Positions 8,637 to 17,751 of a stretch of 50,283 bases of DNA are shown here, one piece after another. The stretch's first letter is position 1; the number at the start of each line of letters is the position of its first letter. Location: contig JAAYTF010000090.1 of NCBI GenBank assembly GCA_012518125.1, positions 1 to 50,283 of the forward strand, given 5' to 3'. Both the position numbers and the translations under genes were made by a program. The notes below the pieces were generated by a model. It was not told where the DNA came from, ran no database searches, and saw nothing but the letters and a program-made list of their open reading frames with translations. This stretch comes from Bacilli bacterium (GTDB taxonomy: Bacteria; Bacillota; Bacilli; Bacillales; Amphibacillaceae).

Positions 8637-9989
8637 TTATTTTTCGTCGACGATCGGATAATCCGTCAAAAAGTTCGTATTGAAGTCCCCTTTGACGAAC
8701 ACGTCATGTTCCATCAATTTGCGATGAAACGGGATCGTCGTTTTGACGCCTTCGATCATAAATTCGTCCAAAGCGCGCTTCATGCGGTTAACTGCTTCTT
8801 TTCGCGTTGCGCCATATGTAATGAGCTTTGCCACCATGGAATCGTAATATGGCGGTATCGTATAGCCTGGATAGACGGCTGAATCGACACGTACGCCGAG
8901 ACCACCTGGTGCCAGATAATTGGACACTTTGCCAGGCTGCGGCATGAAATTGTTGAACGGATCTTCCGCATTGATGCGGCATTCGATCGACCAGCCCTTA
9001 AATTCGATGTCTTCTTGTTTAAATGATAGCGGTTCGCCGAAAGCGATGCGGATCTGTTCTTTGATTAAGTCGACCCCGGTGACCATTTCCGTAACAGGGT
9101 GCTCAACTTGGATGCGCGTATTCATTTCCATGAAATAAAATTGTTTTGTTTGACGATCGAAAATGTATTCAATCGTTCCCGCACCTTCGTAATTGACGGC
9201 TTTGGCCGCTTTGATCGAGGCTTCGCCCATTTGTTTGCGGATTTCCGGTGTAATCGCTGGCGAAGGTGTTTCTTCGACAAGTTTTTGCAAACGTCTTTGG
9301 ATGGAACAATCGCGCTCACCCAAATGGACGACATTTCCGTGCTGGTCGGCCAAAATTTGAATTTCGACGTGACGGAAATCTTCAATAAATTTTTCCAAAT
9401 AGACGCCAGGGTTTCCGAAAGCCGTTTCCGCCTCTTTTTGGGTAATTTTAAAGCCGCTTCTCAATTCTTCTTCATTCCGCGCGACGCGGATTCCGCGCCC
9501 GCCGCCCCCGGCAGTTGCTTTGATGATTACCGGGTAGCCGATTTCTTCAGCGACTTTGACCGCCTCTTCTTCGTCGGCCAACACGCCATCGGAACCTGGA
9601 ACGATCGGCACACCCGCTTCTTTCATCGTCTGACGTGCAATATCTTTAATGCCCATCTTTTGGATCGATTCTGGAGACGGGCCGATAAATTTGATGTTCA
9701 CTTCGTTGCAAATTTCGGCAAAATCGGCGTTTTCAGCTAAAAATCCGTAACCAGGGTGGATGGCATCGACGCCCGTTTTTGTCGCGACGGACATGATGTT
9801 CGTAATGTTCAAGTAGCTGTCCGTGCTGGGCGCTGGTCCGATGCAGTATGCTTCGTCCGCCAACTGTACATGCAACGAATCGCGGTCGGCTTCGGAATAC
9901 ACGGCGACCGTTTTGATGCCTAGTTCCTTGCATGCACGGATGACGCGTACGGCGATTTCCCCCCGGTTGGCAACTAATACTTTATTCAT
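8637..9989 (-). CDS. accC: Biotin carboxylase subunit of acetyl-CoA carboxylase
   Basis: Product is 450 residues, equal to B. subtilis AccC. It uses ATP and bicarbonate to carboxylate the biotin carried by AccB, the first step of malonyl-CoA synthesis. Visible are the N-terminal [20 protein letters not shown] segment (spread over 20 residues), [10 protein letters not shown], the ATP-grasp glycine loop [25 protein letters not shown] and the C-terminal MKRAL region. The ATG at 9989 has GGGGAA 11 bases upstream. It lies 17 bases behind accB. Confidence 0.97.
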   Translation of the reverse strand: MNKVLVANRGEIAVRVIRACKELGIKTVAVYSEADRDSLHVQLADEAYCIGPAPSTDSYLNITNIMSVATKTGVDAIHPGYGFLAENADFAEICNEVNIKFIGPSPESIQKMGIKDIARQTMKEAGVPIVPGSDGVLADEEEAVKVAEEIGYPVIIKATAGGGGRGIRVARNEEELRSGFKITQKEAETAFGNPGVYLEKFIEDFRHVEIQILADQHGNVVHLGERDCSIQRRLQKLVEETPSPAITPEIRKQMGEASIKAAKAVNYEGAGTIEYIFDRQTKQFYFMEMNTRIQVEHPVTEMVTGVDLIKEQIRIAFGEPLSFKQEDIEFKGWSIECRINAEDPFNNFMPQPGKVSNYLAPGGLGVRVDSAVYPGYTIPPYYDSMVAKLITYGATRKEAVNRMKRALDEFMIEGVKTTIPFHRKLMEHDVFVKGDFNTNFLTDYPIVDEK

Positions 9990-10006
9990 CAACGTTTATC
10001 TTCCCC

Positions 10007-10528
10007 TTATTTCTGTTTTACTTTGAATAATGGTTGTCCATACTCGACCAAGGTGCCGTCTTCAACTAGCACTTCAACGATTTCTCCGGACACTTCCGCT
10101 TCGATTTCGTTGAACAATTTCATCGCTTCGACGATGCATACGACAGTATCTTCTTTGACGACATCGCCGACTTCAACGTACGGATCGCTTTCCGGATTCG
10201 GTCTTCTGTAGAACGTCCCGACCATTGGGGAAACAATCTCAACGATGTTTGCGTCATCTTCTACCTGCGCCGCTTTCGTTTCGGTCTGTTTCGGTTCTTC
10301 TTTCGGTTTTACTGGAGTCTCTTGTTTTGGCGCATCTAAAGCTTTCGGCTGTTCTTGCACCTGTTGTTCAGCTTTTTGTACCGTGACTGGTTCTTGGACG
10401 ACTTGCACAGTTTTTTCGGTTTCTTTTTTTATTTTCAATGTTGCTCCGTCATGTTCGTAACAAAATTCAGTAATGGATGAATGGTCGATTAGTCGAATAA
10501 TTTCGCGAATTTCTTGTACCTTAAACAT
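10007..10528 (-). CDS. accB: Biotin carboxyl carrier protein of acetyl-CoA carboxylase
   Basis: Product is 173 residues. A short N-terminal domain (1-40) is followed by a Pro/Lys/Glu/Gln-rich linker (about 45-90) and a lipoyl/biotinyl domain (about 95-173). The biotin-accepting lysine is Lys137 in VEAMKLFNE. It carries the carboxyl group between AccC and the AccAD carboxyltransferase. GGAGAG lies 7 bases upstream of the start. Transcribed with accC. Confidence 0.97.
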   Translation of the reverse strand: MFKVQEIREIIRLIDHSSITEFCYEHDGATLKIKKETEKTVQVVQEPVTVQKAEQQVQEQPKALDAPKQETPVKPKEEPKQTETKAAQVEDDANIVEIVSPMVGTFYRRPNPESDPYVEVGDVVKEDTVVCIVEAMKLFNEIEAEVSGEIVEVLVEDGTLVEYGQPLFKVKQK

Positions 10529-10564
10529 GAACTAACTCTCCTTTTGCTTATAATCATACTTTTC

Positions 10565-10573
10565 ATTCTATCA
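10565..10573 (-). promoter_or_regulatory. Possible extended -10 promoter of accBC
   Basis: On the minus strand TG-A-TAGAAT fits an extended -10 element about 40 bases upstream of accB. No good -35 lies 17 bases further. The surrounding 10529-10760 is AT-rich and has no credible gene. Confidence 0.4.
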
Positions 10574-10762
10574 TAATTTCTTGATGAATGAATCCAAATA
10601 ATATTATAAACGTAACACTTTTCAGAAATAAAGTAATATATCATAAAGAAATCGTTTTCACTTTATATAATTTAAATATATCACTAGAATTTGCCGATTT
10701 ATGTAAAATTTCATCCGTCATTTGCACGAAAAATCCCGCTTCAAGGAAAACACAAAAAAAAT

Positions 10763-10790
10763 CAAATCTACACTTGTTAATGTAGATTTG
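10763..10790 (-). terminator. Hairpin upstream of accB / downstream-facing terminator placement
   Basis: A perfect 10-bp stem CAAATCTACA / TGTAGATTTG with an 8-base loop is followed on the minus strand by ATTTTTTTTG. It lies 14 bases beyond the spoIIIAH stop, so it ends the spoIIIA operon and insulates accB. Confidence 0.88.
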
Positions 10791-10803
10791 AACGTCAAAC
10801 GTT

Positions 10804-11367
10804 TTATTTTTGTTGGAAATGGACGTCGACCGTTTTTTCCCCTAATTCATCGCGCACCATTTGCATGATTTGGACGGCTTCTGAACGCGGCATCTGTTCG
10901 GTGATGACATGGACGTGGACTTTATCGTCTTCGGACCGGACGAGCACGTCTTCATAATGGTCGAATGTCGTCAAGATCATTTCTTGGAGCACACGTTCTT
11001 TGGCGGCGATTTTATCAATTTCATTGATCGTGTTCATCGCTTCGTTGATTTCCATCGTCGTCGCGTCGCTCGAAGCGATGATTTCTTTCAACCGTTCCTT
11101 TTGCAAACTGCGTTCGTCTTCCATTTCCATGCGAATGGTGGCGAACAGTTCGCTCATGCCAAGCTCGGAAATGTTTTCCACTTCGACGTCTGCCGCATCG
11201 TCACCGTCCGTTTGTTCGCCTTTTTCATCGGTGAATTGGCCGACTTCATTATCTGTATCTGTGTTGATGTAAGCCAGCTCGTCTGTGTCGGACATGATGT
11301 AGTAGACGCTTAAAACGATCATTAAACTTAACATTGTCAACAGCCACACCGTTTGTTTTTTCAACAT
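10804..11367 (-). CDS. spoIIIAH: Stage III sporulation protein AH (SpoIIIAH)
   Basis: Product is 187 residues. The start MLKKQTVWLLTMLSL is nearly identical to B. subtilis SpoIIIAH. A single N-terminal membrane segment (about 7-27) is followed by an acidic linker rich in Asp/Glu/Thr and a C-terminal YscJ/FliF-like domain. That domain binds forespore SpoIIQ across the intermembrane space to form the A-Q channel. The start at 11367 has GGGGAG 7 bases upstream. Last gene of the operon. Confidence 0.97.
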   Translation of the reverse strand: MLKKQTVWLLTMLSLMIVLSVYYIMSDTDELAYINTDTDNEVGQFTDEKGEQTDGDDAADVEVENISELGMSELFATIRMEMEDERSLQKERLKEIIASSDATTMEINEAMNTINEIDKIAAKERVLQEMILTTFDHYEDVLVRSEDDKVHVHVITEQMPRSEAVQIMQMVRDELGEKTVDVHFQQK

Positions 11368-11386
11368 GAAAACTCCCCTTTCATCC

Positions 11387-11989
11387 TTATTTTGGCAATA
11401 CACTTATCCGGTACGAAGGTACATCGAGCACCCTGGAAACCGCTTCGATGACCATCTGTTTTTTCGTCGGACTTTCGACGCCTTTGGCGATGATGAAGAC
11501 GCCTCTTACAGTCGGTTTTTCGGTCTTCAACAACACCGGGACTTCTTCGTCCCCTTTGCGGACGTAAACGATTTTCGTTTCTTTCGTTTCGTCTTCGACT
11601 GTCCGCTTTCCGCCATTCGTGTCCGTTTCGACCGTTGTTTGCGAACCATAAATGACATCCCGTTCGTATATGTGGACGTTAGTCGAATCGATGTTGACCA
11701 TCACTTCGACTTCGGAGATGCCGCTGATCTGGTTTAACATCGCTTGCAAGTTTTTTTCATATTCTTTTTCCATTTGGCTCACTTCTTGGATCAACTGTTC
11801 TTCGATTTTGGCATCCGCTTCTTGGATGAGCGGTGCATCGTTCAGCATGAATTGTTCCGGCTCTTTTTTGAAAAAATCGCTGAATAGGATGAAACCTATC
11901 CCTAAGAACGCGAGCGCGACGATGAACAATTTTTGTCTTTGATTATCTTTGAAGTAAGAACGTATCGTTGAAAAAAATTTTTTAATCAA
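11387..11989 (-). CDS. spoIIIAG: Stage III sporulation protein AG (SpoIIIAG)
   Basis: Product is 200 residues from the TTG at 11987-11989, which overlaps the spoIIIAF stop (TTGA) and follows a very strong GGGAGGGAGG. One membrane segment (about 22-42) anchors a periplasmic-like domain that forms a large ring in the mother-cell half of the channel; the fold is related to type III secretion ring proteins. The segment VEVMVNIDST belongs to the ring-building motif. It is somewhat shorter than the B. subtilis protein. Confidence 0.95.
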   Translation of the reverse strand: MIKKFFSTIRSYFKDNQRQKLFIVALAFLGIGFILFSDFFKKEPEQFMLNDAPLIQEADAKIEEQLIQEVSQMEKEYEKNLQAMLNQISGISEVEVMVNIDSTNVHIYERDVIYGSQTTVETDTNGGKRTVEDETKETKIVYVRKGDEEVPVLLKTEKPTVRGVFIIAKGVESPTKKQMVIEAVSRVLDVPSYRISVLPK

Positions 11990-12609
11990 AGCGTCCCTCC
12001 CTCCCAAAAAATGTCGATCGTTACTGCATCATCCAACTGCCACGTTTCCCTTAACGTTTGTTCAATTTGCCGGTAACCGCCCGATGTTTGCTTTTCAGCC
12101 CCGCGGTCGCTTTTGTCGATGACGACCGGTTCAATCGGCTTGAAAGCATCGCTCTTTTCTTCGACGGACTTTACGTAGACGTTCAGATGGGACAGTTCGC
12201 CGTTTGTGATGAATCCTTGAGCGTTATCGAACGTAATGTCGTAAATTTGCACGTCGTATGTTTCCATCAACGTATCGTTTGCTTCGTCCTTCAGTTTTTC
12301 TGCCAACTCATTCCATATATATGCAGCTTGTTCGGCTTGTATATCTTCTTTTTGTTTTTCCATGGAAAACTTCGTCTGTTGCGCTGTGCGGATGTTAGGT
12401 TCCATCTCCTCTTCGATCAACTTGATTTCATGTGTAATGTCGGTTTGGAAGAGGTAAAAAATCGGTTTGGCCAAAATGAGCAAAAGCAAAAGCCCGAAGA
12501 CGGAATGCACGTATTTTTTTAAACTGCTGTTGGGAAGGAGCATTTCAAGAATGGTGCCAATCAAAATAAATAAGACGATCTGCTTGATCCAATCGTATAA
12601 ATACGCCAT
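11986..12609 (-). CDS. spoIIIAF: Stage III sporulation protein AF (SpoIIIAF)
   Basis: Product is 207 residues. Two N-terminal membrane segments (about 8-27 and 35-53) precede a soluble ring-building domain of the same fold class as SpoIIIAG and SpoIIIAH. It is a mother-cell membrane component of the SpoIIIA-SpoIIQ apparatus. GAGG lies 7 bases upstream of the start. Confidence 0.95.
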   Translation of the reverse strand: MAYLYDWIKQIVLFILIGTILEMLLPNSSLKKYVHSVFGLLLLLILAKPIFYLFQTDITHEIKLIEEEMEPNIRTAQQTKFSMEKQKEDIQAEQAAYIWNELAEKLKDEANDTLMETYDVQIYDITFDNAQGFITNGELSHLNVYVKSVEEKSDAFKPIEPVVIDKSDRGAEKQTSGGYRQIEQTLRETWQLDDAVTIDIFWEGGTL

Positions 12610-12623
12610 GGCAAAACCTCTTT

Positions 12624-13818
12624 CTAACGGAGAAGAATCGGAATGTTGCTGGCGGCGACGATGATGACGATCGTCAAGAAAAACGTGAACGTCATGCCGA
12701 ATAAGCAGGCCAAAACGTAAACCATATATTTGCTCATCGCATTCAATGTTTTAATGATCGGTGTTGGTCCAAGCGGTTGCAACAAGCCGGCGACCAATTT
12801 GAAAATGAAGGAAAGCACCATGATTTTTATCGCTGGAAAACCGGCGTATAAGACGATCATGATGAGACCGACGATGCCGATCGCATTTTTTAGTAACAAT
12901 CCTGCGGAAAGAATCGTGTCGGCTGCATCGGTCAACGTATTGCCGATGACCGGGATGAAATTGCTGGCGATAAATTTCGTCGTCTTGAGCGCGACGCCGT
13001 CTTGGATGCCGCTGGCGACGCCTTGAATCGACAAAATTGTCAAAAACACCGAAATATAGATGCCGAGGACCGCTAAACCGATTGTGCGGAACAATTGCGC
13101 CAAATGCGTCACCTTGAATTGTTCGTTCAATTCGCTGATGATGACGAGCAGCGCCGAAAGATACAACAAAGGAAAAATGAATTTGCTCATTAGTAAACCG
13201 CCAAAATGAATCAACAAGATGATGATCGGGTGAAAAAAAGCGACTTGCGAAAATTGTCCGAGCGAAGCGATGATCCCAAGCATGAGCGGGAACAGCGCGA
13301 TGATGAAATCGCTCATCGACTCGATCGCATCTTTGGCGTAATTGATGGCGAGATAAAATGTTTCCAGCGTGATGAAAAGCAACACGAGCAAGACGACGAA
13401 GTTGGCGATTTTGTTGATGGAACTTTGTTCAAATGCTGTCAGCATCGTTTGCAAAATCGTGGCAAAAATCGCAAGCACAATCAATGTTCCGAGCAGTTTT
13501 CCGTTCATGATGATTTCATAGAGCAAAAACGACAACATCCCTTTTATGACCGATTGCAATGAAAGTTGGTCGGGGTCTTTCAACATATCGAGGAAGTTTT
13601 TCGTTGCCAACTCTTCAATGTAAGGTGAAAATTCGTCCGCCAGTTGCTGCCAAAACCGTTCAAGCTCATCGATGTGCAGCGTTTCCGCCATCTCTTCGGT
13701 CAACAGTACGTCGTCTTCCGTTTTCGTCGGTTCAGGTTCAGCACAGAGCGCGCTTGGGAAACGAGACGATGGTGAACAGAAACAGTCCTGTCATGAGAAA
13801 TAAGTTTACCTTCTTCAT
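12624..13818 (-). CDS. spoIIIAE: Stage III sporulation protein AE (SpoIIIAE), apparent frameshift in signal peptide
   Basis: SpoIIIAE is the multi-pass membrane protein of the SpoIIIA complex. The long frame (12624-13703) encodes the helical membrane domain. It lacks the signal peptide, and its first possible codon (TTG at 13703) has no good ribosome binding site. Upstream in another frame, an ATG at 13818 with AAGGAG 8 bases before it encodes MKKVNLFLMTG followed by LFLFTIVSFP, a typical signal peptide, but then hits TGA at 13738. Removing one base near the CCC run (13756-13758) fuses this to SALCAEPEPTK and the main frame, giving 397 residues (399 in B. subtilis). The gene is either broken, subject to +1 frameshifting, or carries a sequence error. 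Confidence 0.85.
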
Positions 13819-13834
13819 ATGTTTGGCTCCTTTT

Positions 13835-14233
13835 TCAATTTGTTCCTGTCGGGATGAATTGAATGATCACTTCGATGACGGCTTGAATGATCGGTAATGC
13901 TAAAAGCAAAATGAAAATTTTCCCGGCAAGTTCGATCTTCGCTGCAAGGCTTGTCAATCCCGAATCTTTCGTTAAATTGGCGCTGATTTCAACGATGTAG
14001 GCGATGCCGATGATTTTCAAAATCGTAGCCAAATAATACGAATCGACAGCAGCTCTCACCGCCAATGATTCGATGAAAAGGATGACGGTGCGGATTTGTT
14101 CGATGAGTTGAAAAAAGATGATGATGGAAGCGACTAAAACGAGTATGAACGCCGCATTCGGCTGGATTTCTTTCACGATGACGTACACGAGCGCTGCCGT
14201 TATGCCGAAAAAAACGATTTGGACGATATCCAT
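13835..14233 (-). CDS. spoIIIAD: Stage III sporulation protein AD (SpoIIIAD)
   Basis: Product is 132 residues, almost wholly hydrophobic with about four membrane segments. It matches SpoIIIAD in size, position and segments such as ILKIIGIAYIVEIS. SpoIIIAC and AD are paralogous membrane subunits of the mother-cell channel. Six bases from spoIIIAC. Confidence 0.96.
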   Translation of the reverse strand: MDIVQIVFFGITAALVYVIVKEIQPNAAFILVLVASIIIFFQLIEQIRTVILFIESLAVRAAVDSYYLATILKIIGIAYIVEISANLTKDSGLTSLAAKIELAGKIFILLLALPIIQAVIEVIIQFIPTGTN

Positions 14234-14239
14234 TTGCCA

Positions 14240-14446
14240 TCAACCTTGAAGCATGAATACCGATTTTATTTGTTGGAACAGCTGCGACAAATGGTTGATG
14301 ACGATGATCAACACGATGGCGAATCCGACGAGTGAAATGAATTGCGCCACATCTTCCTTTCCCATCTGTTTTAAAATCGTATGGATAAGTGCAGTGACAA
14401 TGCCGATGCCGGCGATTTGAAACAGAATAGCTGTATCGATAAGCAA
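14240..14446 (-). CDS. spoIIIAC: Stage III sporulation protein AC (SpoIIIAC)
   Basis: Product is 68 residues with two membrane segments, the same length as in B. subtilis. IFQIAGIGIV-like opening and the VFMLQG end are conserved. The start is a TTG at 14446 with GGAGGG 7 bases upstream. Part of the SpoIIIA membrane core. Confidence 0.96.
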   Translation of the reverse strand: MLIDTAILFQIAGIGIVTALIHTILKQMGKEDVAQFISLVGFAIVLIIVINHLSQLFQQIKSVFMLQG

Positions 14447-14458
14447 GGTGCGTCCCTC

Positions 14459-14974
14459 CTAAATGAGGATAAGTACGATTAACAGTCCGAAAAGAAAACC
14501 GAGACTTTTAACCGTGCGATCGTATTTGTTTTTTTGATCGATCGCTTCATCAAGCTGTTTCTGCAAGTAAAAGACCGTCAGTTTTATTTGTTTCTTCTGT
14601 TCTTCGATCGTGTGGTTGCCGATGTTTTTGCCAAATTGGCTTAAAATGTGTATGTCGTTGTCCTTCAATGTTGAACGTTTTTTTAAAAGAGTCAATTCAT
14701 CATGCCAAAGTGTTTCAAAATGGGTGACCGGTTTTTTCAGCCGTTCCGCAAGCCGGCCGTAAAACGAGGCGACTTCCCCTTCCGTTTTTCGTTTCACGTT
14801 TAGAAAAATATCTTTGAGTGTATGACGGCTGTAGGCCATTTCTGCTTCGATCAATTGCAATGAATAAATGAACGACCTTAATTCATGCGCCCGTTTATTC
14901 AATTGTTTGCTTACATCAAAACCGACCCAGGAACAGGCTGTTATGAACAAAATGGAACCGATTAGTTTCATCAT
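14459..14974 (-). CDS. spoIIIAB: Stage III sporulation protein AB (SpoIIIAB)
   Basis: Product is 171 residues. N- and C-terminal membrane segments (about 4-20 and 155-171) flank a cytoplasmic helical domain. This layout resembles type II secretion GspF-like inner-membrane proteins, and it is thought to work with the ATPase SpoIIIAA. Starts at 14974 or the next ATG (14971); four bases after spoIIIAA. Confidence 0.95.
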   Translation of the reverse strand: MMKLIGSILFITACSWVGFDVSKQLNKRAHELRSFIYSLQLIEAEMAYSRHTLKDIFLNVKRKTEGEVASFYGRLAERLKKPVTHFETLWHDELTLLKKRSTLKDNDIHILSQFGKNIGNHTIEEQKKQIKLTVFYLQKQLDEAIDQKNKYDRTVKSLGFLFGLLIVLILI

Positions 14975-14978
14975 CTTT

Positions 14979-15902
14979 TCATCGCTCTTTCTCCAACATC
15001 TTCATCAAACGATTTCCATGCTCGTCGTATATTTCATATTGAAATCCTTTCGCTTGTTGAAAAGAAAGGAACACGTATCGTTTAAAAATGTCTTCATGGA
15101 ACAAATGTTTGAGCGAACGGCGTTTTTTCACCTCTTCAATCGATGAACCGTGCGCGGTGCAAACGATCGTCACGCCTGCATGAAATACGTCCAAAAGTGC
15201 TTGTACATCGATTTCTTTTCCGATTTCATCGACGAGAATGACTTCAGGAGACATCGAGCGAAGCATCATCATCATGCCGGACGATTTCGGACATGCGTCC
15301 ATGACGTCCGTCCGCATTCCGACATCAAATTGCGGGATGCCGTTTTTGCTAGCAGCGATTTCGGAACGTTCATCGATGATGGCGACTTTTTTTGCAGGAA
15401 CGTTTTCAATCCCGTTGCCCATGAGGCGGGCGATGTCCCTTAAAACGGTCGTTTTGCCGGATTGCGGCGCACCGACGATGAGCGTATGCAAATAGTCTGT
15501 GTTTTCGTTCAAATAACGGACGATCCCTTGTGCAACACCGATTTTTTCGTGTGCGATGCGGATATTAAACGAAGTGATGAATTTTAAACTTTTCACACGG
15601 TTGTCGGCCAACGTCACTTTTCCGGCTAGTCCAACACGATGTCCCCCTTCGATCGTGATGTAGCCTTCCCTAAGTTCCTCCTCGTATCGATACAACGAAT
15701 GTTCACTTAATTGGTTCAAAATGTAATTCCGATCCGCATCGTCGATGGACTCTGTTAGCCATTCCACTTGATGCGTGAAATTTAATTCGATCGGTTTGAA
15801 CATGCGCAGACGAATTTCAAGAAGATCCTGCCAACGGTTTTCCATTTGTTTCGTCAGTTTTTCTTTTATCGGAGTTGGAAACAAACGCAATATTTCTTCC
15901 AT
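14979..15902 (-). CDS. spoIIIAA: Stage III sporulation protein AA (SpoIIIAA), channel ATPase
   Basis: Product is 307 residues, a cytoplasmic secretion-type ATPase. Walker A is GAPQSGKTT (near residue 145). Walker B is VILVDEIGKE (near 217), followed by the CTAHGSS segment. It is the only soluble ATPase of the SpoIIIA complex and is needed for forespore gene expression after engulfment. First gene of the operon, behind a sigma-E-like promoter; GAGG lies 11 bases upstream of the ATG. Confidence 0.97.
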   Translation of the reverse strand: MEEILRLFPTPIKEKLTKQMENRWQDLLEIRLRMFKPIELNFTHQVEWLTESIDDADRNYILNQLSEHSLYRYEEELREGYITIEGGHRVGLAGKVTLADNRVKSLKFITSFNIRIAHEKIGVAQGIVRYLNENTDYLHTLIVGAPQSGKTTVLRDIARLMGNGIENVPAKKVAIIDERSEIAASKNGIPQFDVGMRTDVMDACPKSSGMMMMLRSMSPEVILVDEIGKEIDVQALLDVFHAGVTIVCTAHGSSIEEVKKRRSLKHLFHEDIFKRYVFLSFQQAKGFQYEIYDEHGNRLMKMLEKER

Positions 15903-15933
15903 GGCCGAATCAACCTCATTTTTCGTTTAGTTA

Positions 15934-15961
15934 TATGTATGCTTGTATCGTTAAATTATGC
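15934..15961 (-). promoter_or_regulatory. Sigma-E-like promoter of the spoIIIA operon
   Basis: On the minus strand GCATAAT (15955-15961) and CATACATA (15934-15941) are 13 bases apart. The -10 matches the sigma-E CATACANT consensus at 7 of 8 positions. In B. subtilis spoIIIA is read by mother-cell sigma-E, which fits. Confidence 0.6.
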
Positions 15962-16001
15962 TCATTTCGTTTGGAAGAACGTGTTTCAAGCAAAAAAAAA
16001 A

Positions 16002-16025
16002 CACAGAACGAATTTTCGTTCTGTG
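16002..16025 (-). terminator. Intrinsic terminator downstream of efp
   Basis: A perfect 11-bp stem CACAGAACGAA / TTCGTTCTGTG with a 2-base loop is followed on the minus strand by ten T. It separates efp from the spoIIIA promoter. Confidence 0.92.
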
Positions 16026-16037
16026 AGAGCTTGGCGG

Positions 16038-16598
16038 TCAATTTTTTCGTGAAACATATTTTCCATCTTCCGTGCTCACAACGACCGTGTCGCCGACGTT
16101 GATGAACAACGGAACTTGGATCGTATAGCCCGTTTCCAGTTTTGCCGATTTCGTACCACCGCTTACCGTATCGCCTTTGATACCCGGTTCCGTCTCGACG
16201 ACTTCCAGTTCAACGTGGTTCGGCAAGTCGATGCCGAGCACTTCCCCTTGGTACATCATGATGTTGACCATGACGTTTTCTTTGATGAAATTCAATTCAT
16301 ATTCGATTTGACTGGCAGGAATTTCAATTTGTTCATACGTTTCCATATCCATGAACGTATGCGTATCGCCTGATGCATACAAATATTGCATGCTTTTATG
16401 GTCGATATGTGCCCGTTTTACACGTTCACCTGCACGGAACGTCACTTCCTGAATATTTTGGTTGCGTAAATTTCTCAATTTCGTACGGACGAATGCAGCT
16501 CCTTTTCCAGGCTTGACGTGTTGGAATTCCATCACTTGCCATATGCCGCCGTCATACTCGATTGTGATTCCTGTACGAAAATCGTTTACTGAAATCAT
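16038..16598 (-). CDS. efp: Translation elongation factor P
   Basis: Product is 186 residues (185 in B. subtilis) with three beta-barrel domains. It binds stalled ribosomes and helps form peptide bonds at consecutive prolines. The domain I tip loop reads [12 protein letters not shown], where the second lysine is the position modified in bacteria. Domain III ends [14 protein letters not shown]. It follows papA by 21 bases, as in B. subtilis. Confidence 0.97.
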   Translation of the reverse strand: MISVNDFRTGITIEYDGGIWQVMEFQHVKPGKGAAFVRTKLRNLRNQNIQEVTFRAGERVKRAHIDHKSMQYLYASGDTHTFMDMETYEQIEIPASQIEYELNFIKENVMVNIMMYQGEVLGIDLPNHVELEVVETEPGIKGDTVSGGTKSAKLETGYTIQVPLFINVGDTVVVSTEDGKYVSRKN

Positions 16599-16619
16599 GT
16601 TGAAAAACCCCCAATATAT

Positions 16620-17681
16620 TTATAGTTGAATCCATTGTTTCGTCGAACGTGTCAATCGTTCGTTTCCGTTTTCCGTCAAAACGATGTCATCTTCGATGCG
16701 ACAGCCGCCGACGTTTGGTATGTATATACCGGGCTCAACGGTGACGACCATATTTTTTTTCAAAAGCGTGTTCGATTTAGGCGAAAGGGCCGGACCTTCA
16801 TGGATTTCAAGCCCGATGCCATGGCCAGTCGAATGGCCGAATTGTTTGCCGTATCCATTTTCGGTGATGAAATCCCGCGTCAAAGCGTCCGCTTCCATAC
16901 CGGTCATGCCGGGTTTAATGCCCGCTACACCCCGCTCTTGCGCTTCAAGGACGATATGGTAAATTTCTTTCAGCTCATCGCTGACGTTGCCGACTGCGAC
17001 TGTACGCGTAATATCGGAACAATACCCTTTGTATAAAGCGCCGAAATCGAGCGTGACGAGTTCCCCGGCTTCGATTTTTTTCTCGGAAGCAACACCGTGC
17101 GGCAAACTCGACCTGACACCTGATGCGACGATCGTATCAAAGCTCGATTGCGTCGCACCCAGTTTTCTCATGACATATTCTAATTCGTTGGCAATCTCGA
17201 TTTCTCTTACGCCCGGTTTAATGACATCCAAAATATGCTCGAACGCTTTGTCGGCAATTTCCGCCGCTTTTTGAATGATCGCGATTTCTTCATCCGTTTT
17301 GATCATTCGGAGCGTTTCCACGATGCCGGTCGTAGGCGAGAGTTCGCATTCCAAATGTTCTTTAAATTCGTTGTATTCAGCCATCGTCACATGTTCGGCT
17401 TCAAAACCGAGCCGGTTAATGCCGAGCCGCTTCACTTGGTTTTTCAGTTCGTTTACCAGTTGCGGTTCATGCTCGATGATCGTATAGCCTTTCGCTTCTT
17501 GTTCCGCTTGTTCGACATAGCGGAAATCCGTGAGGAAAAGCGCATCTTCAGGCGTGATCAATACGACGCCGGCGCTTCCGGTAAAGCCGGTTAAATACCT
17601 CCGGTTATAGGGATTCGTGATGAGCAAGGCATCCAAATTTCTCTTTTTTAGTTCTTCGCGAATTTCAGTTACTTTTGTCAA
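16620..17681 (-). CDS. papA: Xaa-Pro aminopeptidase / proline dipeptidase (YqhT/PapA)
   Basis: Product is 353 residues, the same length as B. subtilis YqhT. It is an M24 pita-bread metallopeptidase that cleaves N-terminal residues before proline. The creatinase-like N-terminal domain occupies about 1-130. The catalytic domain shows metal ligands in LDFGALYKGYCSDITRT, the histidine of GHSTGHGIGLEIHE and the glutamates in VEPGIY and RIEDD. The TTG at 17681 has GAGGTG 5 bases upstream; a longer frame to 17768 would overlap yqhR. AroQ, which follows it in B. subtilis, is not present. Confidence 0.93.
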   Translation of the reverse strand: MTKVTEIREELKKRNLDALLITNPYNRRYLTGFTGSAGVVLITPEDALFLTDFRYVEQAEQEAKGYTIIEHEPQLVNELKNQVKRLGINRLGFEAEHVTMAEYNEFKEHLECELSPTTGIVETLRMIKTDEEIAIIQKAAEIADKAFEHILDVIKPGVREIEIANELEYVMRKLGATQSSFDTIVASGVRSSLPHGVASEKKIEAGELVTLDFGALYKGYCSDITRTVAVGNVSDELKEIYHIVLEAQERGVAGIKPGMTGMEADALTRDFITENGYGKQFGHSTGHGIGLEIHEGPALSPKSNTLLKKNMVVTVEPGIYIPNVGGCRIEDDIVLTENGNERLTRSTKQWIQL

Positions 17682-17751
17682 GTTGTCACCTCTTTTTCCT
17701 CGGTGGTTCTTTTCAATTTTATCATAAAAGTGTAATGTCTGCGAAATAATT

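Noticed and set aside
9099-9740. Long antisense frame (213 codons) opposite accC
   Set aside because: Shadow of accC codon usage; composition is unnatural (Phe/Arg/Asp rich) and no start signal is present. The same applies to 26999-27613 opposite nrdJ.
10588-10785. 65-codon plus-strand reading frame in the spoIIIAH-accB spacer
   Set aside because: AT-rich, no ribosome binding site, runs through the accB promoter area and the spoIIIA terminator, resembles no family.
13989-14243. 84-codon alternative frame inside spoIIIAD
   Set aside because: Frame shadow; SpoIIIAD in the other frame matches its family from end to end.
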